64,000 nucleotides of DNA from Haladaptatus halobius (GTDB taxonomy: Archaea; Halobacteriota; Halobacteria; Halobacteriales; Haladaptataceae), in assembly GCF_020618475.1 (NCBI RefSeq), contig NZ_CP085335.1, positions 1,054,001 through 1,118,000 on the forward strand, in the 5' to 3' direction. A program made the position numbers and the translations under genes. The notes under the pieces are model-generated. The model worked only from the letters and a program-made list of their open reading frames with translations, was not told the origin of the DNA and did no database searches. How positions within the stretch are numbered: the stretch's first letter is position 1; the number at the start of each line of letters is the position of its first letter. This document shows positions 44,041-51,718 of the stretch, in pieces.

Positions 44041-44489
44041 ACACTGGTTTTCGGGAGTGTGATTGTGGGCACATTTGTCTAAGTTCGTACCATACGCAAT
44101 AGCCTTGAGATGTAAAGGTCTGATGGCTAAATGATTAACCATGATATTCTGCTCCACAAAGGCTACTGGAGTTCTGTCGTGCAACATTTGATCTTACTCC
44201 TGTTCGAACAATTCTCCACATCGATAATATGATTGCTCGTCAAAAAATCCTTGAATAGCACCTGCGCATATGTTCGAGCGGTGATACCAGGATTGTTGGT
44301 GAAGAGCGACGCCGATTGGCTAAGGCCCGCGAAAAATCGGGGGAAAGGTGGGGGAAGTGAGTGACGTGTGGATGACAGGCAAAACACTCTCCCCACGAGT
44401 GTGTGGTGTGTGCTCCAGTAGCATGAATCCAGAGGGTTGATCCCACTGCCGGTTACGTCGAACCAACGTGCATCATTACAGCGGCACTC
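44041..44489. other. Gene-free stretch
   Basis: About 450 bases with no supported gene. Bases 44400-44490 (GTGTGCTCCAGTAGCATGAA, CATCATTACAGCGGCAC) recur in diverged form at 44870-45006, pointing to another local duplication. Confidence 0.4.
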
Positions 44490-44735
44490 TTGGGTGGTGA
44501 AGAAAAATATCGAGCCGGTTTAGAACACACTACTTGCAGCCATCCAGACGAGCAGGAGAAGTCCGACCCAAAAAAGTAACTGAATCATCAACACCAGACG
44601 GAGGTACACTGTTCGTTGGCTTGCTGCCATGGTACCAATACACAGGGGAGCCATGTTAGTTATAAAGTTCTGAACTCTATAGAAGACGGATACTACTCGT
44701 ATACGCTTAGTCTACGCCGGCAGGTGACGAGCGTT
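44490..44735. repeat. Segmental repeat C, copy 2
   Basis: Matches 25505-25735 in order and orientation, including the small membrane-protein gene and ~90 bases of its upstream region. Confidence 0.8.
44520..44630 (-). CDS. 36-residue single-helix membrane protein, copy 2
   Basis: MAASQRTVYLRLVLMIQLLF then WVGLLLLVWMAASSVF and stop. It has the same length and layout as the copy at 25529. The conserved start, stop, basic face and Trp positions across two diverged DNA copies support a true micro-protein. Confidence 0.68.
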   Translation of the reverse strand: MAASQRTVYLRLVLMIQLLFWVGLLLLVWMAASSVF

Positions 44736-45169
44736 CAGAACCGGCGCGCTTTCGTGACGATACTATTCGTGAGCAATAGCAGTCGAAGCGTGGGGAGGTG
44801 ACACTATGAGTCGGGGTCCGTATGAGCCGAGCCGTACTCAGATTTCGGTGTGCTCCCCACGGTTGAAGGTGTGTGCTGAAGTAGCATGAATTCTTGGGGT
44901 GTCTGGGTTAGTATGCTGTACTAACCTACTCGGTGGAAAATTGAGTAAGCTTACTCAGCTTTCCATCTTCTCCGGGGAACCTTCGCGCATCGATTACAGC
45001 GGCACCTCCGGGGTGGTTACACTTCCGCTTACGATTTTAGCCAGTAGTAACAGAATTTTGATAGTTTCTATATCCATGACTTAAGATAAAAACTCAGCGT
45101 TACAAACCATCGTTATACAACTGATTACCCCTGTGAACTCACACATACCGTAAAGAATTTCATAAATAT
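44736..45169. other. Gene-free stretch with hairpin element
   Basis: No gene. It holds the diverged repeat of 44400-44490 and the fifth hairpin/ACTTCCGCTTA element. A short TATA-like ATAAATATG lies just before the PadR gene (45161-45170). Confidence 0.4.
45002..45031 (+). promoter_or_regulatory. Hairpin plus ACTTCCGCTTA element, copy 5
   Basis: CACC (45003-45006), loop TCCGG, GGTG (45012-45015), then GTTAC and ACTTCCGCTTA (45021-45031). It lies about 140-160 bases before the PadR-type gene. The bases that follow (TTTTAGCCAGTAGTAAC) resemble those after copy 4. Confidence 0.5.
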
Positions 45170-45484
45170 GTGGCAATGGCTAGTGGGAGAACAATGCACG
45201 ATCTGACTGGCTTTCAACGAGACCTGTTGTACGTGGTGAAGGGGTTAGATGAACCACATGGACTTGCCATCAAAGATGACCTCGAAGGCTACTACGACAA
45301 GGAAGTCCATCACGGGCGGCTCTATCCAAATCTGGATACACTCGTCGACAAAGGGCTGATCGAGAAGAGTGAAAAAGACCGCCGGACGAATATCTACACA
45401 CTGACCCAGCGTGGCCAGCGAGAAATCGAAGCTCGGAGAGACTGGGAGCAAGAGTATCTCGAGCAGGATGCGCCGACTGCCTAA
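45170..45484 (+). CDS. PadR-type winged-helix regulator
   Basis: DNA-binding protein of about 104 residues; in-frame ATGs at 45170, 45176 and 45194 (MHDLTGFQRDLLYVV) are all possible, the last matching usual family starts. It reads DLTGFQRDLLYVVKGLDEPH, GLAIKDDLEGYYDKEVHHGR, LYPNLDTLVDKGLIEKSEKD, RRTNIYTLTQRGQREIEAR: the PadR helix order with the YPxLDTLVxKGLI recognition region and the TNxYxLTxRG wing. PadR proteins usually repress efflux or stress genes. No target is obvious here. Confidence 0.88.
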   Translation: MAMASGRTMHDLTGFQRDLLYVVKGLDEPHGLAIKDDLEGYYDKEVHHGRLYPNLDTLVDKGLIEKSEKDRRTNIYTLTQRGQREIEARRDWEQEYLEQDAPTA

Positions 45485-45598
45485 CAATCGCATCCGTAGC
45501 CTGCCTTTTCGCAAACCGCTACGCCGACAACTCAACCACTGAAAAGACAACTGTACTTCCGAGAAGATGCTTTTGCAGTCCTGAACAGGCGCTCACCC

Positions 45599-45901
45599 TC
45601 ATGATGATGAAATTGATGTCTTGTTCGTGCTATACTCAGCGATTGCTTCGTGTAGGATCCCTTTGAGAACAGAGCGTTCGAATGTAATGCTCGGTTGCAA
45701 GCTTACCGAGTATTGCAGTTGGAAGGCGATTTTACAGGAATTGAAATCACTGTCAAACAGGCGAACACGACACTTGATCTCTTCGTCGATGACCACTGAC
45801 TTTGTTCTAACCTCAAACTCACAGCGTTGTGTCAAAATTGGAAGCAGAAGCCGTATCGGAGAATAGCATGATTTAATTAACTCGATGATTGTCGACCGCA
45901 T
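45599..45901 (-). CDS. Small protein of unknown family, second in pair
   Basis: 100 residues: MRSTIIELIKSCYSPIRLLL, PILTQRCEFEVRTKSVVIDE, a beta-rich stretch CRVRLFDSDFNSCKIAFQLQ and a Ser/Thr-rich end. Its start lies 29 bases inside the upstream gene 45873-46151, typical of translational coupling. No motif was recognised. The alternation of strands suggests a small beta barrel, which is only an impression. Confidence 0.5.
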   Translation of the reverse strand: MRSTIIELIKSCYSPIRLLLPILTQRCEFEVRTKSVVIDEEIKCRVRLFDSDFNSCKIAFQLQYSVSLQPSITFERSVLKGILHEAIAEYSTNKTSISSS

Positions 45902-46151
45902 CTCGGATTTCGCGTGCTTTCACCCGGCCATGAGCAAGGAGCGGCATGATCACAGATGTTTGATAGCGAAGTTTTGCTTGGGCACCGTGTTTGGAACCTT
46001 CGTCAGAAAGAATCGCAAGAAGCATTCCACCTAAGTCTCGATATTCAATCGATCCGTTCGCTTTTTTCGATTGGATTCCATCGACTGACTGTGTGATGAG
46101 GTCGTGGGCATCTTCTTTCTCGAGATCTAGATAAATCGTCCTAAAGCTCAT
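45873..46151 (-). CDS. Small helical protein of unknown family, first in pair
   Basis: 92 residues: MSFRTIYLDLEKEDAHDLIT, QSVDGIQSKKANGSIEYRDL, GGMLLAILSDEGSKHGAQAK, then a helical end with HGRVKAREIRDAV. It is charged, with no membrane segment or metal motif. It overlaps the next minus-strand gene by 29 bases and is divergent from the KhtT-like gene across a 137-base spacer. Function unknown. Confidence 0.55.
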   Translation of the reverse strand: MSFRTIYLDLEKEDAHDLITQSVDGIQSKKANGSIEYRDLGGMLLAILSDEGSKHGAQAKLRYQTSVIMPLLAHGRVKAREIRDAVDNHRVN

Positions 46152-46288
46152 TATCGTACTAGTTTATCCGGTCTCCATTTCAAGTACTTGGTTAGCATAG
46201 ACGACATGAGTTTCTATTTGAACCCTCTATCACCTTTTAGAAGATTTCAAAACTGAGGTTCATCAGACTTGGCGTTTTAGCTCCCTAC

Positions 46289-46804
46289 ATGACCGTTTAC
46301 GAGGCTGATGTTCCTGGGGTTGGAAAGAAATTTGAGATAGATCTAGATGATGAAAATCGCTTGATTATCCTTATTCATCATGATGGGCGACGAGAAGTGT
46401 ACCATCGTCTCGGTGAGGATGCTGACAGTGAGAAGCTGTTTTCCCTGACTGGCAAACAGGCTCGTCAAGTCGGGTCAATTTTAGAAGGCGCATACTTCCA
46501 ACCCGTCGAACTGGATGAGGTGACTGTTCCTCTCGGAGATGCCATAATTGAATGGACTGAAATCCCATCCGCTTCCGATATTGTAGGAAAAACGTTGCAG
46601 TCGCTGAATCTCCGCCATCGGACGGGTGTATCGGTTATTGCTATCCAGCGAGGGGAAGAGACTGTTCCGAATCCCAACCCGGAAGAAACAATTCAAACAG
46701 ACGATATCTTAGTAACTATTGGTACACGTGACGAGCAGGCTGTACTCTCTGAACTTGTTACCGCTGATCAGTCTGATGGAAACATCGACAGCTCTGATGA
46801 CTAA
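46289..46804 (+). CDS. khtT: KhtT-type regulatory subunit with TrkA-C domain
   Basis: Cytoplasmic 171-residue regulator of a K+(Na+)/H+ antiporter. The N-terminal half (VYEADVPGVGKKFEIDLDDE, REVYHRLGEDADSEKLFSL) is the KhtT N-domain. The C-terminal half is a TrkA-C/RCK_C domain: IPSASDIVGKTLQSLNLRHR, GVSVIAIQRGEETVPNPNPE, TIQTDDILVTIGTRDE. RCK_C domains bind nucleotides or ions and gate the partner. The stop is two bases before the antiporter ATG, so the pair is an operon, as in other khtTU loci. Confidence 0.9.
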   Translation: MTVYEADVPGVGKKFEIDLDDENRLIILIHHDGRREVYHRLGEDADSEKLFSLTGKQARQVGSILEGAYFQPVELDEVTVPLGDAIIEWTEIPSASDIVGKTLQSLNLRHRTGVSVIAIQRGEETVPNPNPEETIQTDDILVTIGTRDEQAVLSELVTADQSDGNIDSSDD

Positions 46805-46806
46805 CA

Positions 46807-48024
46807 ATGGCTGACTTGCTCCTTGTCGAAATTGGGATTGCCTTAACAGCAATCGCGGTGGCAGGCACACTCGCGAACCGAATTAATTTATCAGTTATCC
46901 CGGCCTACATACTCGTCGGTATTCTCATTGGTCCGCACGAACCGACATCAATCGGTGGAATTTCCCTCCAGCTTGTTGAGAGTCGTGAAGTCATTGACGT
47001 GCTGGCAGAGCTTGGCATCGTCTTCCTCCTATTCTTCTTGGGCCTTGAATTCAGTGTGAGCCAACTTCTGAAAGCCAGAAAGCGCATTGGGAAGATCGGA
47101 TTTGTCGACTTTACAGTTAACTTTGGACTTGGCCTCGCTCTTGGAGTATTGTTCGGGTGGTCGCTTCTGGAAACGATGTTTCTTGCGGGTATTATCTATA
47201 TCTCTTCAAGTGCTATAATTACGAAGTCACTTATTGAGACCGGCTGGATCGCAAACCCAGAAAGCGGGCCCATTCTAGGGACACTCGTTTTCGAAGATAT
47301 CCTTATCGCGATCTACCTTGCGATCCTCTCGGCTGTCGCTTTTGGCGGAGGCGACCTTGCAAATGCTGCTATCTCAATTGGGACTACCTTCCTCTTTCTG
47401 GGTGTGTTAACAGCTATTGCGTGGTACGGTACAGGACTCGTCGAACAAACATTTGAGACAGATTCCGATGAACAATTCCTCCTACGAGTGCTTGGTGTGA
47501 CGACACTCATTGCTGGTGTAGCCCTCGCAAGTGGTGTTAGTGAGGCTGTTGCCGCATTCTTTGTTGGAACAGCATTTAGTCAAACAAACCATCTTGAACG
47601 CGTGGAGCAAGTTGTTGCTCCGGCACGCGATCTATTTGCAGCGGTCTTCTTCTTCGCAATTGGCTTGACAACAGACATCACTCTCCTATCGAATGTTGCT
47701 GGACTGCTTCTGGTTGCAACTGTACTATCGGTTGTCGGAAAAGTAATTAGTGGGACAATCTCCGGTCGAACGTATGGCCTCACACCAAAACGATCGTTTC
47801 GCGTCGGACTTAGTATGATTCCGAGAGGGGAATTTTCACTTGTTATTGCCACACTTGCAGGAGGGCTGAGTAGTGTTGCATTCGAATCCATAATTCCTGC
47901 TTTCACGGTCGGCTATGTGCTTTTCATGAGTATTATTGGAACGGTACTGATTCAGTATGCAGATCGGCTTACGGAAACCCTGGTACCATTTGTCAGCTAT
48001 CTCCCCTTCCCTAATGAGCCATAA
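46807..48024 (+). CDS. khtU: KhtU-type CPA2 cation/proton antiporter
   Basis: Integral membrane protein of 405 residues with about 12-13 helices. The CPA2 hallmarks are present: RINLSVIPAYILVGILIGPH near the N-terminus, ELGIVFLLFFLGLEFSVSQL, an ED pair in VFEDILIAIYLAIL (ion-binding acidic residues of helix 5), and IPRGEFSLVIATLAGG in a late helix. Length is typical of the membrane part, and there is no RCK tail, since that role is played by the separate KhtT-like subunit. Predicted to extrude K+ or Na+ in exchange for protons, relevant to pH and salt stress. Confidence 0.92.
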   Translation: MADLLLVEIGIALTAIAVAGTLANRINLSVIPAYILVGILIGPHEPTSIGGISLQLVESREVIDVLAELGIVFLLFFLGLEFSVSQLLKARKRIGKIGFVDFTVNFGLGLALGVLFGWSLLETMFLAGIIYISSSAIITKSLIETGWIANPESGPILGTLVFEDILIAIYLAILSAVAFGGGDLANAAISIGTTFLFLGVLTAIAWYGTGLVEQTFETDSDEQFLLRVLGVTTLIAGVALASGVSEAVAAFFVGTAFSQTNHLERVEQVVAPARDLFAAVFFFAIGLTTDITLLSNVAGLLLVATVLSVVGKVISGTISGRTYGLTPKRSFRVGLSMIPRGEFSLVIATLAGGLSSVAFESIIPAFTVGYVLFMSIIGTVLIQYADRLTETLVPFVSYLPFPNEP

Positions 48025-48130
48025 ATCAAGGTGAAAAAGCAGGAATTTTTGACGGATCTTCAAACTACATCTCAATTGAACTACGGAGTTCGTCGGAAGG
48101 CATACAGTCGATGCTTTGCTCTTTACTAGT

Positions 48131-48274
48131 ATGGGAAAGATAGCGAACTTTTGGAAGTCACTGTGGAATAATTCTCTGATCTTCTCAGATATAGACTTCA
48201 AGTGTCCTGGATGTGGTGGAACTGTGAAAGAACAACAAGAATCGTGCCCTCATTGCGGGCGACAACTAATGTGA
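48131..48274 (+). CDS. 47-residue zinc-ribbon protein
   Basis: MGKIANFWKSLWNNSLIFSD, then FKCPGCGGTVKEQQESCPHC and GRQLM. CPGC and CPHC knuckles at residues 25-28 and 39-42 form a zinc ribbon; the N-terminal amphipathic helix rich in Trp could lie on the membrane. Clear ATG and TGA. It is downstream of the antiporter (107 bases) on the same strand and could share its transcript. Confidence 0.7.
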   Translation: MGKIANFWKSLWNNSLIFSDIDFKCPGCGGTVKEQQESCPHCGRQLM

Positions 48275-48298
48275 GAAATTAATTGGTAGAGCGACTGT

Positions 48299-48784
48299 TC
48301 ATATCACTCTCTTGTCTTTATTCACATCTGAAAATATTGCCTCATTAAGATAGGCATCGACGATTTTTGCACTTCGAAGATCAGTCTTAGAAATGATTGT
48401 ACCTTCAAGATCTGCACCACTAAAATCGGCATAGATTGCATTTGTATCCTTAAACGTGGAGAATTTCAGATCGGCGTTAGAAAATTCAGTCGCACGGACG
48501 TCTGCCCGTGTAAAATCTGCATTAACTAACGAGACTCGCTGAAACCAATCAACATCTCGAAGCGTCGCTTCTTCAAGATAGGCACCATCTATGTGTTCAT
48601 CGGGTTTAGGTTTCAATTCTTTTAGATCGTCGATTGATTTCCCGGGCTCCTTTGTGTGCCAGACACAGCGATCATGATTATCCCACACTGGCTGATAACA
48701 AGTCAATTCTGGAATGTTTTCATGGATAGGTGTTACCTCAGGACTGTATCCACACCGATCAGATGGTTGTTCGCTGGACGTCAT
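48299..48784 (-). CDS. Pentapeptide-repeat protein
   Basis: 161 residues. The N-terminal ~60 residues have a Cys/His/Trp pattern (CGY, then ELTCYQPVWDNHDRCVWH) common to haloarchaeal pentapeptide proteins and possibly metal-binding. From about residue 72 the A(D/N)LxX pentapeptide repeat is clear: LEEATLRDVDWFQRVSLVNA, DFTRADVRATEFSNADLKFS, ADFSGADLEGTIISKTDL, RSAKIVDAYLNEAIF. These fold into a right-handed beta helix. Function in haloarchaea is unknown; DNA mimicry, known for some bacterial members, is only a possibility. Confidence 0.88.
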   Translation of the reverse strand: MTSSEQPSDRCGYSPEVTPIHENIPELTCYQPVWDNHDRCVWHTKEPGKSIDDLKELKPKPDEHIDGAYLEEATLRDVDWFQRVSLVNADFTRADVRATEFSNADLKFSTFKDTNAIYADFSGADLEGTIISKTDLRSAKIVDAYLNEAIFSDVNKDKRVI

Positions 48785-48944
48785 CTGTCATTCCCCCATC
48801 TTTCCTATGCATCACAGGATTATTGGACTGACTATGGTACTAATACAGGCCGAGAACTTTACACAAGCAAAATCGCTTGAACAGTCGAAGAAAAAGACAC
48901 CGTCAGTGAGACGACGATAGAGAAGGATACATCCAGTGAGGAAC

Positions 48945-49664
48945 TCATTCCGAGTCGTTCCACTTTTCCTGCTCTACGTGCTGCCGGTCAAAATCCTCCT
49001 TAGCGTGCCGGGGACGCGGTCGGAACGCGATCCACAGTAAACCGAGATAAAAGACAGCAACAAGACCGAGAATGATGGTTCCTGGTACGATCCCGATCGC
49101 GGCGTTTTCGACCCACGTTCCATTCTTTGCGAAGGCGATAATGCGAAAGAACCAAGCAGCGAGTAAGATGAATAGTAGTGGAAGATATACTCTGCGCAGT
49201 CGTCGAGCGACGGCCTCTGGATATGGAGTTTTCAACGCCGGATCGCGCAGGTCATCAGTGAGTTTTCGTCGCCAATCGTGATGTTCAACGCCTTGAGATG
49301 GATCAAGTGCGTTCGAGAAGAGGTTCTCCTGAAGTATGCGTATGCGCGCTCGGTAGAGATCATAGTCTTGATAGCGACGTGCTTCGATCGCAAGAAAAAC
49401 TGATGTAACGATGATTCCAGCAAGAAGGACAGCAGGTGTGCCACTCGTTGAAAATCCATAGGCAAGCAGGGCCGCAATGACTGTCACCGTCCACTTCGTC
49501 GTTTCATCGAGTCGTTGGCGCCACGTTGTTACTCGATCCATTTCACCACGATAAAAGTGGGCCATCACGGAACCAAGTCCAGTACTTTGATCGACCATTT
49601 CACGCCCAATTTCACGCTCTTCCGGCGCTTCCGGGTCGAATTCACGGTTCTCATCGGTATTCAT
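48945..49664 (-). CDS. DUF2270 membrane protein
   Basis: 239 residues with about four helices in two hairpins: WTVTVIAALLAYGFSTSGTP and VLLAGIIVTSVFLAIEARRY, later YLPLLFILLAAWFFRIIAFA and GIVPGTIILGLVAVFYLGLL. Conserved DUF2270 motifs are SVMAHFYRGEMDRVTTWRQR, LDETTKWTV, EARRYQDYDLYRARIRILQE and LEN-F-NALDP. Function unknown; the family is widespread in haloarchaea. A broken copy lies at 51339 on the other strand, so the two flank the four-helix protein at 50068. Confidence 0.9.
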   Translation of the reverse strand: MNTDENREFDPEAPEEREIGREMVDQSTGLGSVMAHFYRGEMDRVTTWRQRLDETTKWTVTVIAALLAYGFSTSGTPAVLLAGIIVTSVFLAIEARRYQDYDLYRARIRILQENLFSNALDPSQGVEHHDWRRKLTDDLRDPALKTPYPEAVARRLRRVYLPLLFILLAAWFFRIIAFAKNGTWVENAAIGIVPGTIILGLVAVFYLGLLWIAFRPRPRHAKEDFDRQHVEQEKWNDSE

Positions 49665-50067
49665 AGTACTGATTACGTAGTCTCGTTCCTTAACTGATCT
49701 TGCTCAATTTTGGTGGGCAGGATGTGAGCGTGCCACAATGGAAAACGAACCCGTCAGTATCTCCACGTCGAACGCGGTCGACATACTTACCGTAGCTTGC
49801 CATGAGGATATCCAGCCAGAACTTTCCGCTTGGCGGGAAGTTCATTGTCTATCTATGGCGTTTTGCACTACTCACGCAATTCACCGGCGCTAACGGTTAA
49901 CTAGATAACATATTTGTCATTATTGGAGCTACTCGCACGGTGGATACGTGTCGTTGTTTCATAAGCGGAGGCAGAGGATTAGAGCTCTCTGTCGGCAAGT
50001 AGTACTCAATCTGTTGCTCTATCAGGGATGGTGTCGCATAGATCTCATTCCTCACCGGACACGGGGC
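49665..50067. other. Gene-free stretch
   Basis: About 400 bases with no supported gene. On the minus strand 49954-49970 reads CCTCCGCTTATG, a partial match to the ACTTCCGCTTA box but with no hairpin at the expected distance, so it is not counted as a copy. Confidence 0.35.
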
Positions 50068-51075
50068 TCACTCGTTTTGTTCTATAATTCGCTGGTGTTC
50101 CTCGTGGGGAATGAACGGGCCGAATGCGGCGGTTCGCTGGGCAATCAGCGCAACACGCACGATGTAGGCAGAAAGGATAGCAAGCGGTGCGAGCGAGGCA
50201 GCGACTGTCGCACTCACGAGCACCACGATGAGAGGTCGGGGAATTGAAAGCCCTGGCATGTCCCGATATGTGAAAATCGCTAGGCCGGCGAGCAGGATCG
50301 CTGGGATGCCAGTATAGATGAGTACCCGAGAGAGCTCAGAGAGTTCACGCTGGATGAATAGCGTTTTGAGGTACTGGCGTGCGGCGTCGAGCTCCATGAA
50401 GAGTTCCTGTATCTCTCCGAGTCGGTCGCTTGTCTCATCTGAAAGCTCATCGGTATGTTCGTTTTGGAGGCGGCGTACCCTGTGAAACTGTTCTGAGTCG
50501 TGATAATCGAGGAGAACTAAGAACGTATCGATTATCTCGAAATCCATGTTCTCTAATATACTGCTCGCATGATTGGTCTGCTGGGAGAGCGTCTCTGCAT
50601 AATCGTCGATTTCATCGTTCAACTGCTGGTCGATATCTCCGTTACTTGCATCCCCGAGCGCGTCAGCGCGGTCGTTAAGAGCGACGAACAAATCATGGAA
50701 AAACTCCGCCGATTGAGGTGAACTCACGTCGACGCCAGTCGTGTTCTCGACCCGCTGGCGGAAGTCGAGCGTGTTCTCGACCCGAGAGTATAAGTTATTC
50801 ATCGATCCCAACTCCTGCGAGAGAACGATCTGATTGATACCCACGGCGATCGGGATGAGCGTGAGGAGTCCATTAATGGTTCCATTGAGAAACCAAAGCA
50901 TCCGGTCTGGTTTGCTGATGGTGACGATGCCAGCGAGTCCAAAGATGAGAAAGGTGATGAATATCACCGCGACAATGACTCCGGAAACGGCGAGGCGATT
51001 GCCGCCAAGCAACAGCCATCGAGTCAGCCGATCGGTCGTTGATGAGTCCGGCTGACTTCGTTCTGAGTCGACCAT
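50068..51075 (-). CDS. Four-helix membrane protein, paralog family member 4
   Basis: 335 residues. It carries LIPIAVGINQIVLSQELGSM after helix 2, a RVENTLDFRQRVENTTGVD segment, YHDSEQFHRVRRLQNEHTDE, ARQYLKTLFIQRELSELSRV and the AQRTAAFGPFIPH end. It keeps the INQxVLSQELG and TLxxQxELxxLSR motifs, so it belongs firmly to the family. Helices lie at about 28-50, 65-88, 252-272 and 280-308. It is flanked by an intact (48945) and a broken (51339) DUF2270 gene, a context not shared with the other members. Confidence 0.82.
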   Translation of the reverse strand: MVDSERSQPDSSTTDRLTRWLLLGGNRLAVSGVIVAVIFITFLIFGLAGIVTISKPDRMLWFLNGTINGLLTLIPIAVGINQIVLSQELGSMNNLYSRVENTLDFRQRVENTTGVDVSSPQSAEFFHDLFVALNDRADALGDASNGDIDQQLNDEIDDYAETLSQQTNHASSILENMDFEIIDTFLVLLDYHDSEQFHRVRRLQNEHTDELSDETSDRLGEIQELFMELDAARQYLKTLFIQRELSELSRVLIYTGIPAILLAGLAIFTYRDMPGLSIPRPLIVVLVSATVAASLAPLAILSAYIVRVALIAQRTAAFGPFIPHEEHQRIIEQNE

Positions 51076-51338
51076 GAGGGATCGTCCCTCTCTCGCCCTA
51101 AATTAGTTCTGAAGCGGCCACGGTCACTTTCCCACCGACTTAGCTACCTAACACTGTGCCCGGCTCAAACAAACGTGATTCGAGGTCACATTGAATCGCT
51201 AGACGACCAGTACCGGGTCTAACAGGTGGTTTGTGAAGCGGTGAATCCGCTGGAAGACAGTTTAGTGAGAGACATCCATGTCGAAGAGTTCGAGCACGGC
51301 GGCCGTCTCCAGGAGTAAGAGCCCGAGAAAGGGGTGAA

Positions 51339-51713
51339 ATGGACCGTGAGACGACGTGGCGGCAACGACCTGACCAGACAACTAACTGGGCGGTCACGCT
51401 TCTGGCGGCGATACTCGCGTATGAATTCTCAAGCACGGACAGACGTACTATTCTCTTATTCAGGACGGTAATAACCGTCGTGTTCCTCGGTATCGAAACC
51501 CAGCGGTACCGGGACTACGACGTGTATCGAGCCCGGATTCGAATGGTTCAGGAAAACTTGTTTGCGAACGCGCTTGACCCATTAACTGGTGTTGAGCACC
51601 ATGATTGGCGAACCAAGTTGAACGACGATTTCCGCAATCCAACGCTAAAATCTCGGTGCAAGAAGCACTCGCCCATCGGCTCCGACGCGTCTTTATTTGT
51701 GTATACAGAATAA
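51339..51713 (+). pseudogene. Truncated DUF2270 gene
   Basis: The frame starts MDRETTWRQRPDQTTNWAVT, matching DUF2270 from its first conserved block, and runs through YRDYDVYRARIRMVQENLFA and NALDPLTGVEHHDW to RTKLNDDFRNPTLK, where it shifts frame. The expected continuation (SVQEALAHRLRRVFI) is readable in the frame of the following kinase gene before it too is lost. About 30 N-terminal and 80 C-terminal residues are missing compared with 48945. A decayed duplicate. Confidence 0.78.
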
Positions 51714-51718
51714 TTCCC

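Noticed and set aside
49954..49972. Minus-strand CCTCCGCTTA box
   Set aside because: Only a partial match and no preceding hairpin; the nearest gene start is about 290 bases away.
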